From Ruminococcus sp. (lineage in GTDB: Bacteria; Bacillota; Clostridia; Oscillospirales; Ruminococcaceae), in contig JAJBSV010000007.1 of the NCBI GenBank assembly GCA_020861185.1, forward strand, positions 116,093-166,962: 50,870 nt of DNA, written 5' to 3'. Positions 25,866 through 35,440 of the stretch are shown in pieces. Position numbers and translations under genes: made by a program. Every line of letters starts with the position of its first letter. The first letter of the stretch is position 1. The notes beneath the pieces were generated by a model. It saw nothing but the letters and a program-made list of their open reading frames with translations, was not told the DNA's origin and made no database searches.

Positions 25866-27497
25866 TTATTTCAGACGGAGCTCCGTCTTTTTTATCTTGC
25901 CGCTGATGGTTTTCGGCATCTCGTCGACGAATTCGACAAGGCGAATCCACTTGTATTCGGCTAACTTTTGGTTGCAGAAGTTCTTTATCTCGAGCTCAAG
26001 CTCGGTCGAAGCCTTATAGCCCGACCCAAGGACGATAAACGCCTTGATTGCCTGACCTCGGAGAGTATCGGGAACTCCGACGACACTGCACTCGACCACC
26101 GCCGAATGCTCCATAAGGACGTTTTCGACCTCGTAGGGTCCGACCCGGAAGCCGCCGGTCTTGATGATATCGTCAAATCTGCCGTGGAACCAGTAGTTGC
26201 CGTTTTCGTCCATATATGCCGCGTCGCCCGTGTGATAGACCCCGCCGCGCCAGACGTAATTATACTGCTCCTGATTATCTAGGTAGCCGGTGAAGACGCC
26301 GACCTGTCTGCCGCTATCGTCGGGGATAACGCACACCTCGCCGACCTCTCCCATTTCAACCGGGTTGCCGTCTCTGCCGAGAAGCTTGATGTTATAGAAC
26401 GGCGACGGCACGCCCATCGAGCCCGCAACGGGGTCTCTGCCCTTGAAGTTAGCCATCAGAAGGGTCGTCTCGGTCTGACCGTAGCCCTCGCAGAGGGGGA
26501 TGCCGGTCTTCTCGGTGAACTTTTTGAACACCTCCGGGGCGAGCATTTCGCCCGCAGTCGAAGCGTGCTTGAGGGTCGGCATATCGGGGATGCCCTTTCT
26601 CACAAGATATCTATAGACCGTCGGCGGCGCACAGAAGGACGTCACGCCGTACTTGTTTATAACCGCCGTAAGCTGCTTCGGCTCGAAGTTGTCAAAGTCA
26701 TAGACCATGACGGCTGAACCCACCAGCCACTGACCGTACATCTTGCCCCAAGAAGCCTTTGCCCAGCCGGTCTCGGCGACGGTGAAGTGAAGTCCGCCGT
26801 CCTCCGCCTGTTGCCAGTATTTTGCGGTGACGATGTGTGCAAGAGGATAGGAATGGTCGTGGATAACTCCCTTCGGAAAGCCTGTTGTGCCGGAGGTGAA
26901 ATAGAGCATCATAGGGTCGGTGACTTTCGTCTCGATTCGCTCGAATTCATCGCTTGCGGTTTCCATCAAAGTTGTCAGGTTCTCGAATCCCTCTATGTTT
27001 TTCTGAACGGTCCAGAGCTTCGCCTTGGCTCCCGCTTTCTCAAGAGCCTTGGTAACTTTCCCCGGCACATCGTCCATAGTCGTGCAGACGATGCCCTTCA
27101 CGCCGGAAGCCTTGATGCGATAGACAAAATCGCTTACCGTCAGCATATGCGTCGCCGGAATCATGACGGCACCGAGCTTGTGGAGAGCGATTGCCGCAAA
27201 CCAGTATTCATAGTGGCGCTTAAGGACGAGCATGACCCGGTCGCCCTTGCCGATGCCGGAAGCCTTGAAGATATTTGCGATGCGGTTGCTGTAGGTTCTG
27301 AGGTCCGCAAAGGTGAATATCTTCTCCTCGCCCTCGACGTTGCACCAGACGATAGCCCTCTTATCGGGTTCATCTTTTGCTACTTCATCAACAACGTCAT
27401 AGGCAAAGTTGAAATTGTCGGGATAGCTTAAAGTTATCTTCTCGAGATTCCCGTTATTATCAAAAATTTCGTTGCAAAATTTCGTATATATAGCCAT
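25866..27497 (-). CDS. AMP-forming acyl-CoA synthetase (acetyl/medium-chain type)
   Basis: 543 residues. YFTSGTTGFPKGVIHDHS (P-loop), EGYGQTETTLLM, YHTGDAAYMDENGNYWFHGR and the C-terminal PKTISGKIKKTELR with the adenylating lysine. Overall close to the acetyl-CoA synthetase-like/medium-chain acyl-CoA ligases of Clostridia. ATG 27497 has GGAG eight bases upstream, inside the accA end; a TTG at 27500 is less likely. It follows accA by three bases, so it is the last gene of the fatty-acid operon and may activate exogenous short or medium acids. Confidence 0.9.
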   Translation of the reverse strand: MAIYTKFCNEIFDNNGNLEKITLSYPDNFNFAYDVVDEVAKDEPDKRAIVWCNVEGEEKIFTFADLRTYSNRIANIFKASGIGKGDRVMLVLKRHYEYWFAAIALHKLGAVMIPATHMLTVSDFVYRIKASGVKGIVCTTMDDVPGKVTKALEKAGAKAKLWTVQKNIEGFENLTTLMETASDEFERIETKVTDPMMLYFTSGTTGFPKGVIHDHSYPLAHIVTAKYWQQAEDGGLHFTVAETGWAKASWGKMYGQWLVGSAVMVYDFDNFEPKQLTAVINKYGVTSFCAPPTVYRYLVRKGIPDMPTLKHASTAGEMLAPEVFKKFTEKTGIPLCEGYGQTETTLLMANFKGRDPVAGSMGVPSPFYNIKLLGRDGNPVEMGEVGEVCVIPDDSGRQVGVFTGYLDNQEQYNYVWRGGVYHTGDAAYMDENGNYWFHGRFDDIIKTGGFRVGPYEVENVLMEHSAVVECSVVGVPDTLRGQAIKAFIVLGSGYKASTELELEIKNFCNQKLAEYKWIRLVEFVDEMPKTISGKIKKTELRLK

Positions 27498-27500
27498 CAA

Positions 27501-28295
27501 TCATTCTCCGCTGACAAAGCTTGCGCCCATCTTGCGGAACCGGTCGTAGCGCTTGCTCACGAGGTCCATGTCCTGCGTCATAGCGTTTATTTCTTTTGTG
27601 AGATGGGCTTTTATGCGGTCGTAAAATTCCTTCTTGCCGATGTCCCTTTCGGAGATTATTCTCTCGATGATACCGAAGCTCTTTGCGTCTTCTGCCGATA
27701 ATTTCAGGCTTGCCGCCGCTTCCGCCGCCTTCGATGAATCCTTCCAGAGGATACTGGCGCAACCCTCGGGGCTGATGACGGAATAGACCGAATTCTGTAG
27801 CATCCAGACCCTGTCCGCCATTGCGAGCGCCAGAGCTCCGCCGCTTCCGCCTTCACCGATGAGAATCGAGATAATCGGGACGCAGAGGGTCGACATCTCC
27901 ATGATGTTCTCGGCGATAGCCTGACCCTGTCCCCTCTCCTCGGCGCCGATGCCGCAATAGGCTCCCGACGTGTCGACGAAGCAGATTATCGGTCGCCCAA
28001 ACTTCTCCGCCTGCTTCATGAGTCGAAGGACTTTACGATACCCTTCCGGGTGAGGTGCACCGAAGTTGCGGTATGCCCGCTCTTTCGAGGTGTGCCCCTT
28101 CTCGATTGCGATGACCGTGACGGGCATGTCGCCGAGCTTCGCGATTCCCCCGACGATAGCGTGGTCGTCCGAGTATCTTCTGTCCCCGTGGAACTCTGTA
28201 AAGTTTTTAAAAATATTGTTTATATAGTCGAGACCCGTCGGGCGCTTCGAGTCGCGGGCAAGCTGTACCCGCTCGTATGCCGTTATTTCGCTCAT
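27501..28295 (-). CDS. accA: acetyl-CoA carboxylase carboxyltransferase subunit alpha
   Basis: Transfers carboxyl from carboxybiotin to acetyl-CoA with AccD. 264 residues, short like other Firmicutes AccA. AYERVQLARDSKRPTGLDYI, FGAPHPEGYRKVLRLMKQAE, DTSGAYCGIGAEERGQGQAI and IGEGGSGGALALAMADRVWM are all typical. The ATG overlaps accD by four bases. Confidence 0.96.
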   Translation of the reverse strand: MSEITAYERVQLARDSKRPTGLDYINNIFKNFTEFHGDRRYSDDHAIVGGIAKLGDMPVTVIAIEKGHTSKERAYRNFGAPHPEGYRKVLRLMKQAEKFGRPIICFVDTSGAYCGIGAEERGQGQAIAENIMEMSTLCVPIISILIGEGGSGGALALAMADRVWMLQNSVYSVISPEGCASILWKDSSKAAEAAASLKLSAEDAKSFGIIERIISERDIGKKEFYDRIKAHLTKEINAMTQDMDLVSKRYDRFRKMGASFVSGE

Positions 28296-29164
28296 TCGCT
28301 CACCTCCCGGGGTGTCCTGCCTCTATGCAGTTTGAGTAGGTCGCAGAGATATTTTCTCTGGTTCGGTCGAGGGACGATGGCGTCGATAAAGCCGTGCTCA
28401 AGGACGAATTCCGACTTCTGGAAGCCGTCGGGGAGCGACTTTTTCGTCGTCTGCTCGATAACTCTTGCCCCTGCAAAGCCGACCGTTGCGCCCGGCTCGG
28501 CAAGGATTATGTCTGCCTCCATCGCAAAGCTTGCAGTGACGCCTCCCGTGGTCGGGTCAGTGAGGACCGCTATATAGAGAAGTCCCACGTCGCTGTGCCT
28601 CTTGACGGCGGCGCTTGTCTTCGCCATCTGCATGAGCGAAAGCATGCCCTCCTGCATTCTGGCACCGCCCGAAACGGTGAAGCCGATGACGGGAAGTCGA
28701 TGCTCGATTGCGTATTCAAAAAGCCTCGTTATCTTCTCACCGACGGCTGAGCCCATGCTTCCCATCATAAAATAGGATTCCATGACGAAAATACAGCACT
28801 TCTGCTTGCCAATCATCGCCGTTCCGCAGACGACCGCTTCGGTTTCGCCGCTTGCGGTGCGGACGGTCTCAATCTTCTCCCAATATCCGGGAAAGCCGAG
28901 GGGATTCTCGGCTTTTATATCCGCAAAAAGCTCCGTGAAGCTGTTTTTATCCGTGATAATCTTGATTCTCTGTCTTGCCTTCATTCTGAAATGGTAGCCG
29001 CACGGGCAGACAAGGTCGTTCGCCCAGAGTTTACTTAAGGGGATTTCCTTGTGGCAGTTCGGGCACTTCTTCTCGGGTTCTCCGGCGTCCTGCTGGACGG
29101 GAGCCGCCGAGCGTCCGCCCTCCTCGAGCTTGTTTTTCGGTTTCAAAAATTTCATCAGTGGCAT
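28292..29164 (-). CDS. accD: acetyl-CoA carboxylase carboxyltransferase subunit beta
   Basis: 290 residues. Zinc ribbon near the N-terminus (C34, C37, C53, C55) then the crotonase-fold core with FVMESYFMMGSMGSAVGEKI, SGGARMQEGMLSLMQMAKTS and PTTGGVTASFAMEADII. The second zinc pair is C-P-C rather than the usual C-x2-C. A later ATG (29155) is possible. Four-base overlap with accA; one of the conserved acc block. Confidence 0.95.
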   Translation of the reverse strand: MPLMKFLKPKNKLEEGGRSAAPVQQDAGEPEKKCPNCHKEIPLSKLWANDLVCPCGYHFRMKARQRIKIITDKNSFTELFADIKAENPLGFPGYWEKIETVRTASGETEAVVCGTAMIGKQKCCIFVMESYFMMGSMGSAVGEKITRLFEYAIEHRLPVIGFTVSGGARMQEGMLSLMQMAKTSAAVKRHSDVGLLYIAVLTDPTTGGVTASFAMEADIILAEPGATVGFAGARVIEQTTKKSLPDGFQKSEFVLEHGFIDAIVPRPNQRKYLCDLLKLHRGRTPREVSE

Positions 29165-29168
29165 CTAA

Positions 29169-30476
29169 TCACCTGTTTCCCATGAACGTGAGGTCGTAAT
29201 CGCCCGAAATAAATCTGTCGTCGTCGATGATGGCGAGCTGTTCCTCGATGTTGGTTTCAATCCCGTCGATGACGAGCTCGCAGAGGGATGCGTTCATCTT
29301 TCGGAGGGTCTCTTCCCAGGTCTTTGCATAAACAATCAGCTTCCCGAGTAGCGAATCGTAATAGGGCGAGACCTGTGTGCCTTCGATAAGGCATGTGTCA
29401 AATCTTACGGAAGGACCGCCGGGGACATGGAGCATCTCGAGCGTCCCGCAACCCTTGGCGTTGATTCTGCATTCGATTGCCGAGCCTCGGAGCTTTACAT
29501 CCTTCTGCGTGAAATTAAGGGGAATCCCCGCCGCTATTCGAATCTGCCACTTGACGATATCGAAGCCTGTGAGCATTTCGGTGACGCAGTGCTCGACCTG
29601 TAGCCGCACATTCATCTCCATGAACCAGAAGTTGCCATCACAGTCAAGGAGAAATTCGAGCGTTCCCGCACCGACATAGCCGATTTTCTTAACGGCTTCG
29701 GTGGCGAGCCCGATTATTTCGGCTCTCTGCTCGGCATTGACTGCCGGGGACGGCGTTTCCTCGACAAGCTTCTGATTACGACGTTGCAAAGAGCAGTCCC
29801 TGTCCCCGAGGCAAACGCAGTTCCCCTGCTCGTCGGCTAATATCTGGAGCTCAACATGCCTTGCGGGAAAGACGTATTTTTCCAAGTACAGGCTTCCGTC
29901 GCCGAAGGCGCTTATCGCTTCCGACGAAGCCTGATTATAGTTTTCTTCGATTTCGTCAGGCGACTTTATAAGCCTGATTCCCCGACCGCCGCCGCCTGCG
30001 CAGGCCTTCAGCATGACGGGATATCCTATCTTCTCGGCGGCTTTCTTCGCCTCTTCGACGGAAGATAGCGCCTTTGTCCCCGGGATAACGGTCAAGCCGG
30101 TGTCGCTTATCAGTTCTTTCAAAACTGCCTTGTCACTTAATCTTTCCATGCTCTCCGGGTCGGGACCGATGAAGACGATGCCGTTCTTGCGGCAGAGACG
30201 GGCGAAGTGGGCGTTTTCCGAGAGGAAGCCGTAGCCCGGGTGAATCGCCTGAGCCCCCGAAAGGATTGCGGCGCTGATGATTCGCTCTTCATTGAGATAG
30301 CTCTCCGACGCTTCCGCACCGCCGATGCAGTAGCTCTGATCGGCTAATGCGACATGAAGGGCGTTCTTGTCCGCTTCCGAATAGACTGCGACAGTCGCAA
30401 CCCCCATTTCCTTGCAAGCCCGGATGATTCGCACCGCAATTTCGCCACGGTTGGCAATCAGTATTTTTGAGAACAT
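29169..30476 (-). CDS. accC: biotin carboxylase subunit of acetyl-CoA carboxylase
   Basis: Carboxylates biotin on AccB with ATP and bicarbonate. 435 residues: MFSKILIANRGEIAVRIIRA, KACAGGGGRGIRLIKSPDE, GDRDCSLQRRNQKLVEETPS, FWFMEMNVRLQVEHCVTEM. Slightly short at the C-terminus against the usual 445-450. Its ATG shares a base with the fabZ stop (TAATG). Confidence 0.96.
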   Translation of the reverse strand: MFSKILIANRGEIAVRIIRACKEMGVATVAVYSEADKNALHVALADQSYCIGGAEASESYLNEERIISAAILSGAQAIHPGYGFLSENAHFARLCRKNGIVFIGPDPESMERLSDKAVLKELISDTGLTVIPGTKALSSVEEAKKAAEKIGYPVMLKACAGGGGRGIRLIKSPDEIEENYNQASSEAISAFGDGSLYLEKYVFPARHVELQILADEQGNCVCLGDRDCSLQRRNQKLVEETPSPAVNAEQRAEIIGLATEAVKKIGYVGAGTLEFLLDCDGNFWFMEMNVRLQVEHCVTEMLTGFDIVKWQIRIAAGIPLNFTQKDVKLRGSAIECRINAKGCGTLEMLHVPGGPSVRFDTCLIEGTQVSPYYDSLLGKLIVYAKTWEETLRKMNASLCELVIDGIETNIEEQLAIIDDDRFISGDYDLTFMGNR

Positions 30477-30895
30477 TATTTATCTCCCACAATCGCAAAC
30501 GAAAACTCCGCCGAGACGCAAAGCCGCTCGCCGACGGATACCGTCCCTTCGGCAAAATAAAACGGGTGCTTCGCTCGCTTGATATGGCACTTCGTCTCGA
30601 CCGTGTCACCCGGCTTTACGGGTGAACGGAATTTGACGTTATTTAAGCCCGTATAGACAGGCAATTTGCCGTCGGTCATGACATCCTTCATAAGAACGCA
30701 AGCCGACTGAGCCAGAATCTCGCAGAGAATCACTCCGGGGACTATCGGGTTGCCGGGGAAATGCCCCTTGAGGAAGAACTCGTCGCCCTTTACGGTATAG
30801 TGCCCGATTGCCTCCTCGCCGATTAAATCCACGTCATCAAGAAGAAGCATATTGTCCCTGTGCGGGAGAATTTGCATAATTTCGTCTTTGTTCAT
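30476..30895 (-). CDS. fabZ: 3-hydroxyacyl-ACP dehydratase FabZ
   Basis: 139 residues, hot-dog fold. ILPHRDNMLLLDDV and the catalytic FLKGHFPGNPIVPGVILCE (His, and Glu in the following helix) are clear. Overlaps accB by four bases and accC by one. Confidence 0.96.
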   Translation of the reverse strand: MNKDEIMQILPHRDNMLLLDDVDLIGEEAIGHYTVKGDEFFLKGHFPGNPIVPGVILCEILAQSACVLMKDVMTDGKLPVYTGLNNVKFRSPVKPGDTVETKCHIKRAKHPFYFAEGTVSVGERLCVSAEFSFAIVGDK

Positions 30896-31320
30896 GCTTG
30901 TCTCCTTATCTTGAAGAGCTCGGTGCCGTACTCGACAACCTGCTTGTTCGTGACGCAGATTTCGGCAACGGTGCCGTCCTCCTCGGCGACGATTTCGTTC
31001 ATCAGTTTCATAGCCTCGATGACGCAGAGGGTCTGCCCCTTCCTGACGTGGTCGCCCAAAGAGACATAAGGCTCGGCGTTTTCTGCCGGCGCCGAATAGA
31101 AGATGCCTACAAGCTCGGATTTGACGCTGTAGCAGTCGCCGGACGAAGCCGCAGGTGCAGTGGTATCGGCAGTCTCTACCTGAACAGTCTTGACCGGTTC
31201 AGCCGCAACGGTCACGGTGCGCTCAAGCCTTACTTTGCTGTCATCGTCGGTGATTTCGAGCCCGGTGAGCCCGAGCTCCTTCATAAGCTCGGCGTATTTT
31301 CTGATGTCCGCTTCTTTCAT
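30892..31320 (-). CDS. accB: biotin carboxyl carrier protein of acetyl-CoA carboxylase
   Basis: 142 residues from ATG 31320, which overlaps the fabF stop (ATGA); the longer frame to 31437 reads through fabF. N-terminal helix (DIRKYAELMKELGLTGLEI), a Thr/Ala/Pro-rich linker (about 38-60) and a biotinyl domain with IEAMKLMNEI, biotinylated lysine K105. Confidence 0.96.
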   Translation of the reverse strand: MKEADIRKYAELMKELGLTGLEITDDDSKVRLERTVTVAAEPVKTVQVETADTTAPAASSGDCYSVKSELVGIFYSAPAENAEPYVSLGDHVRKGQTLCVIEAMKLMNEIVAEEDGTVAEICVTNKQVVEYGTELFKIRRQA

Positions 31321-32561
31321 TCTTCGACCCTCCTGAAAGCGAGGCAGGCGTTGTGCCCGCCGAAGCCGAGAGAGTTCGAGAGTGCAAGCGTGATATCGGC
31401 ATTGACAGCCTCGTTCGGGACGCAGTTCAAATCGCACTTTTCGTCCTGCTCTTTAAGGTTGATAGTAGGCGGGATAATGTGCTCATTCAGGGCTAAGAGG
31501 CAGGCAATCGCTTCGATTGCTCCCGCCGCGCCGAGCATGTGTCCGGTCATCGACTTGGTCGAGCTGACGTAAGCCTTCTTCGCCGATTCCTCGCCGAGAG
31601 CCTTCTTGATGGCAATCGTCTCGACGGTGTCGTTCATCGGTGTGCCGGTGCCGTGAGCGTTTATGTAGACGATGTCCGATTCGGAATAGTTTGCCTCCGC
31701 CATAGCATCGGTCATCGCCCGTGCGCCGCCTCTTGCTTCCGGATGGGGAGCCGTGATGTGATAGGCGTCGCAGGTCGAGCCATAGCCGACGACCTCGCCA
31801 TAGATTTTTGCGCCTCTTGCCTTTGCGTGCTCGTATTCTTCCAAGACCAGTGCCGCCGCACCTTCTCCGATTACAAAGCCGCCTCTGCGCTTATCAAACG
31901 GGAGCGACGCTTCGTCGGGGTTCTGGGCGACTGAGAGAGCCTGCATATTCGTGAAGCCCGCAACCGCCGAAGGAATTACGGAAGCCTCGGCACCGCCGGT
32001 GATTGCCGCGTCGGCATAGCCGTGACGGATGAGGCGCATCGCCTCGCCGATGGCATTAGAGCCGGAAGCGCAAGCAGTAACAGCAGGCATTGCGGAGCCC
32101 CGGCAGTCGTTCTTGATTGCAATCAGTCCAGCCGCCATGTTTCCTATCATCATCGGGACGAAGAGGGGCGAAACCCTTCTCGGTCCCTTTTCCATAAGCT
32201 TTGTGTGTTCGGCTTCAAATGTGCCGATGCCGCCGATTCCCGTGCCGAAGATGACGGCAAATCTTTCCGGTTCTACGGTTCCCTTGACGCCGCTTTCAGT
32301 GACAGCCTGCTCAGCGGCGGCAACCGCAAACTGAGCGTAGCGGTCGGTACGGAGGACTTCGTTTACCTCAAGATATTCCTTCGGGTCGAAGCCCTTGACC
32401 TCGGCGGCTAATTTGACTTTATAATTCTCGGTGTCGAACTGGGTGATGGGCGCAATGCCGTTCTTGCCCGATTTCAGCGCTTCCCAAGTGTCGGAAACGT
32501 TCAAGCCCAGAGGCGTGATAGCTCCCAAGCCCGTTACAACAACCCGTCTTAATTCGTTCAT
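31317..32561 (-). CDS. fabF: 3-oxoacyl-ACP synthase II
   Basis: Chain-elongating condensing enzyme. 414 residues with C164 (TACASGSNAIG), H303 (NAHGTGTPMND), K336 and H341 (KSMTGHMLGAAG). AGGAGA precedes the ATG. No fabH is in the operon, so initiation must come from a gene elsewhere or from another route. Confidence 0.97.
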   Translation of the reverse strand: MNELRRVVVTGLGAITPLGLNVSDTWEALKSGKNGIAPITQFDTENYKVKLAAEVKGFDPKEYLEVNEVLRTDRYAQFAVAAAEQAVTESGVKGTVEPERFAVIFGTGIGGIGTFEAEHTKLMEKGPRRVSPLFVPMMIGNMAAGLIAIKNDCRGSAMPAVTACASGSNAIGEAMRLIRHGYADAAITGGAEASVIPSAVAGFTNMQALSVAQNPDEASLPFDKRRGGFVIGEGAAALVLEEYEHAKARGAKIYGEVVGYGSTCDAYHITAPHPEARGGARAMTDAMAEANYSESDIVYINAHGTGTPMNDTVETIAIKKALGEESAKKAYVSSTKSMTGHMLGAAGAIEAIACLLALNEHIIPPTINLKEQDEKCDLNCVPNEAVNADITLALSNSLGFGGHNACLAFRRVEE

Positions 32562-32591
32562 AATACTTTCTCCTCACTTACTTGTAAGTGT

Positions 32592-33317
32592 TTACATTGC
32601 CATTCCGCCGTCTACTCTCAAGACTTCGCCGGTGACGTATTTCGCCGTTATGAGATATGCGACAGCGTCCGCAACATCCTCGGTCTCGCCCATCTTTCCA
32701 AGTGGAATCATCTTGAGAAGTGGATTATCCGTCTGATTTTCGGTCATTTCAGTGGCGATAAACCCGGGAGCTACTGCGTTGCATCTTATATTCTTTGGGG
32801 CAAGCTCCTTGGCGACCGATTTCGTCAAGCCGATAAGTCCGGCTTTCGAGGCGGCATAGTTGCACTGCCCCGCATTGCCGACCATTCCCGAAACGGAGGA
32901 GATGTTGACGATTGCGCCTTCTTTTGCTCTTAAGAACAGCGGCGTTATGTGGCGAATCATGTTGAATGCGCCCTTGAGGTTGGTGTCGAGGACGTCGTCA
33001 AAGTCCGATTCCTTCATCATCGCAAGAAGCCCGTCCCGGGTGATTCCGGCGTTGTTGACCAAGATTTGAACTGAACCGAAATCAGCTTTAATCTTCGCGA
33101 CCGTCTCTTTGACGGCTGAGAAATCCGCAACGTCGCATTTATACGAAACGGCGTTTACTCCGAAAGTTCGACATTTTTCGACAACCGTCTCGGCTTTTTC
33201 CGTGTTTCCGGCATAGATTATGGCGACGTTTGTGCCGAGGGACGAAAGCTTTATTGCAATCGCTTCGCCGATGCCCCGTGAGCCGCCGGTGACGACGGCT
33301 GTCTTTCCTGTCAGCAT
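32592..33317 (-). CDS. fabG: 3-oxoacyl-ACP reductase FabG
   Basis: 241 residues from ATG 33317 (MLTGKTAVVTGGSRGIGEAI); the start lies inside the fabD end (overlap seven bases) after GGAGGA. NADPH motif GGSRGIGEA, NNAG 88-91, catalytic S141, Y154 and K158 (GNAGQCNYAASKAGL), C-terminal VDGGMAM. The frame to 33575 is read-through of fabD. Confidence 0.96.
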   Translation of the reverse strand: MLTGKTAVVTGGSRGIGEAIAIKLSSLGTNVAIIYAGNTEKAETVVEKCRTFGVNAVSYKCDVADFSAVKETVAKIKADFGSVQILVNNAGITRDGLLAMMKESDFDDVLDTNLKGAFNMIRHITPLFLRAKEGAIVNISSVSGMVGNAGQCNYAASKAGLIGLTKSVAKELAPKNIRCNAVAPGFIATEMTENQTDNPLLKMIPLGKMGETEDVADAVAYLITAKYVTGEVLRVDGGMAM

Positions 33318-34219
33318 ACTTCCTCCTCTATATCGAAGATATAATCCATATAGTTTGCCGCTTTGACATTCAAATCTATTTTGCGAATCATATTCGTGAG
33401 CGTCTTCCCGGGTCCTACCTCTATAAATGTGTCGAAGCCCGCCGAAATGAGATTGCGGATAATCTTCTCCCACTGAACCGGGTTGCAGATTTGCTGTGAC
33501 AAAAGCGTCACAACGTCGTCCGTATAGGGCTCGGCGGTCATATTCGAATAAAGCGTAACCGACGCTTTTCGACAAATTTCGACATTCTCTATTTCTTTTT
33601 TGAAGCCGACTGCCGCCTCTTTCATAAACGGCGAATGGAATGCGCCCTTGACCTTCAGGGGAATTGCCTTGCCGCCGAGGGCTTTGACGTCCGCGAAGAA
33701 TCCGGGCATTTCGCTTGAAAGTCCCGAAACGGTTATCTGCCCCGGGCAGTTGAAGTTGACGGGGTAAACCTGATTATGCTTACTGCACGCCTCTTCGACC
33801 TGCTCACGGGTTAGCTTGACAACCGCCGCCATCGAGGTGTCGAACTTCTCGGCTTCGCGTTGCATGAGCTCTCCCCTTTTGCAGACGAGCCTGAAGCCCG
33901 TCTCGGGGTCGAACACTCTGCCGACCGTCGCCGCAACGACTTCCCCGAGGGAGAAGCCCGCAACTGCTTCGGGCTGGATGCCATTCCCGATAAGCACACT
34001 CGCCGCCGCATATTCCATTGCGAAAAGGCAAGGCTGGGTGTTGGCGGTTTCTTTTAATTCATCCTCAGTGCCCGAAAAACACTGTTCTGAAGTATTGGGT
34101 CGAATTTTGTCGAATCTCTCGAAAACGTCCTTGGCGACGGGGTAATTATCATAAAGATTTTTTCCCATTCCGGGGAACTGGTCGCCCTGACCGGAAAATA
34201 CAAACGCTATTCTACCCAT
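33311..34219 (-). CDS. fabD: malonyl-CoA:ACP transacylase
   Basis: 302 residues. FVFSGQGDQFPGMGKNLYD, nucleophile S90, R115 in CKRGELMQ, H195 in GAFHSPFMK. The nucleophile motif is GFSLGE where GHSLGE is usual. GGGAG lies seven bases before the ATG, inside fabK, with a 13-base overlap. Confidence 0.95.
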   Translation of the reverse strand: MGRIAFVFSGQGDQFPGMGKNLYDNYPVAKDVFERFDKIRPNTSEQCFSGTEDELKETANTQPCLFAMEYAAASVLIGNGIQPEAVAGFSLGEVVAATVGRVFDPETGFRLVCKRGELMQREAEKFDTSMAAVVKLTREQVEEACSKHNQVYPVNFNCPGQITVSGLSSEMPGFFADVKALGGKAIPLKVKGAFHSPFMKEAAVGFKKEIENVEICRKASVTLYSNMTAEPYTDDVVTLLSQQICNPVQWEKIIRNLISAGFDTFIEVGPGKTLTNMIRKIDLNVKAANYMDYIFDIEEEVC

Positions 34220-35151
34220 CTTGACGCTCCCATCAGTATCGGCTCGGCTTCTTCTATGACCTCGCGGACGATGTCAGCCGCAGGTTGCTCTTTATTAACC
34301 ATAGCCGCAATCTGCCCCGAGAGGAAGTAACCGTGCTCGTTGTCGCCCTCCTGAACGGCTCTTCTTAATGCACCCGTTCCGAGAGCCTCGAGGTCTTCGT
34401 CGTTCATCCCGCCGTATTCGGCTTTGGAATAATCACGAGCGAACTGGGTCCGAAGGCTACGAACCGGATGCCCGAGTCTCTTTCCCGTTACCATGGTGCA
34501 GAGGTCGGTCGCCTTGAGAATCTTCTTCTTATATTCGGGATGGATAGTGCATTCGTATGCGCTGAGGAACCGGGTGCCCATCTGGACGCCCTGAGCCCCG
34601 AGCATGAATGCCGCCGCAACTCCTCTGCCGTCGGCGATTCCTCCCGCCGCGATTACCGGAAGGTCGGTCGCGTCGCAGACCTGCGGGACGAGAACCATCG
34701 TTGTGAGCTCGCCGACATGCCCGCCGCTCTCGCCGCCCTCGGCGATTACAGCCGAAGCACCAACCCGGGTCATCAGCTTCGCCATTGCGACCGATGCCAC
34801 GACGGGGATTACTTTAATATCAGCCGCAAGCCAGTCCTTCATATATTTGGATGGGTTCCCGGCGCCGGTGGTGACGACTTCGACCTTCTCCTCGACGACT
34901 ACTTTCGCAACCTCGTCGGCATATGGACTCATAAGCATGATGTTGACGCCGACGGGCTTACTTGTGAGGCTTCGTGCGGTCCGAATCTCTTTACGGACAT
35001 AGTCGGCAGGGGCGTTTCCTGCGGCTATGATGCCGAGTCCTCCGCCTTCCGAGACTGCTGCCGCAAGCTTGCCGTCGGCAATCCATGCCATTCCGCCTTG
35101 AAAAACAGGGTACTTAATCCCGAGTAAATCGCAGATAGCCGACTTAAGCAT
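34207..35151 (-). CDS. fabK: FMN-dependent enoyl-ACP reductase II
   Basis: Last reduction of each elongation cycle. 314 residues from ATG 35151, inside the acpP end (ATGCTTAA overlap). YPVFQGGMAWIADGKLAAAVS, GGLGIIAAGN, VIAEGGESGGHVGEL and VIAAGGIADGRGVAAAFMLG are the FMN-barrel marks of FabK/nitronate monooxygenase relatives; the operon position makes FabK the call. It replaces FabI. Confidence 0.94.
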   Translation of the reverse strand: MLKSAICDLLGIKYPVFQGGMAWIADGKLAAAVSEGGGLGIIAAGNAPADYVRKEIRTARSLTSKPVGVNIMLMSPYADEVAKVVVEEKVEVVTTGAGNPSKYMKDWLAADIKVIPVVASVAMAKLMTRVGASAVIAEGGESGGHVGELTTMVLVPQVCDATDLPVIAAGGIADGRGVAAAFMLGAQGVQMGTRFLSAYECTIHPEYKKKILKATDLCTMVTGKRLGHPVRSLRTQFARDYSKAEYGGMNDEDLEALGTGALRRAVQEGDNEHGYFLSGQIAAMVNKEQPAADIVREVIEEAEPILMGASRWVE

Positions 35152-35374
35152 TTTCGACCTTCTTCTGGATGAACTTGTCGAGGTCGTCGATGGTCTCGAC
35201 CTTCTCGTCAAGCTCGATTTCAACGCCGATTTCGTCCTCAAGGTTCATGAGGAGCTCAACGGTGTCGAGGGAGTCGATGCCGAGGTCCGAGAAAGTGCTC
35301 TCCGGCTTGACAGCCTCCACGTCGCAACCTGTTCTCTCCGAAACGATTTTTGCAATAGTATCAATGTAAGACAT
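35144..35374 (-). CDS. acpP: acyl carrier protein
   Basis: 76 residues, acidic; phosphopantetheine serine S35 in LGIDSLDTVELLM. ATG 35374 with GGAGGT six bases upstream; the longer frame is untranslated leader. First gene of the fatty-acid operon. Confidence 0.97.
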   Translation of the reverse strand: MSYIDTIAKIVSERTGCDVEAVKPESTFSDLGIDSLDTVELLMNLEDEIGVEIELDEKVETIDDLDKFIQKKVENA

Positions 35375-35440
35375 AATATTACCTCCGAAAATTTCGGCTT
35401 CCTGAGCCGTATTCTTGGGTCTTTCCGACCCGACAGACTG

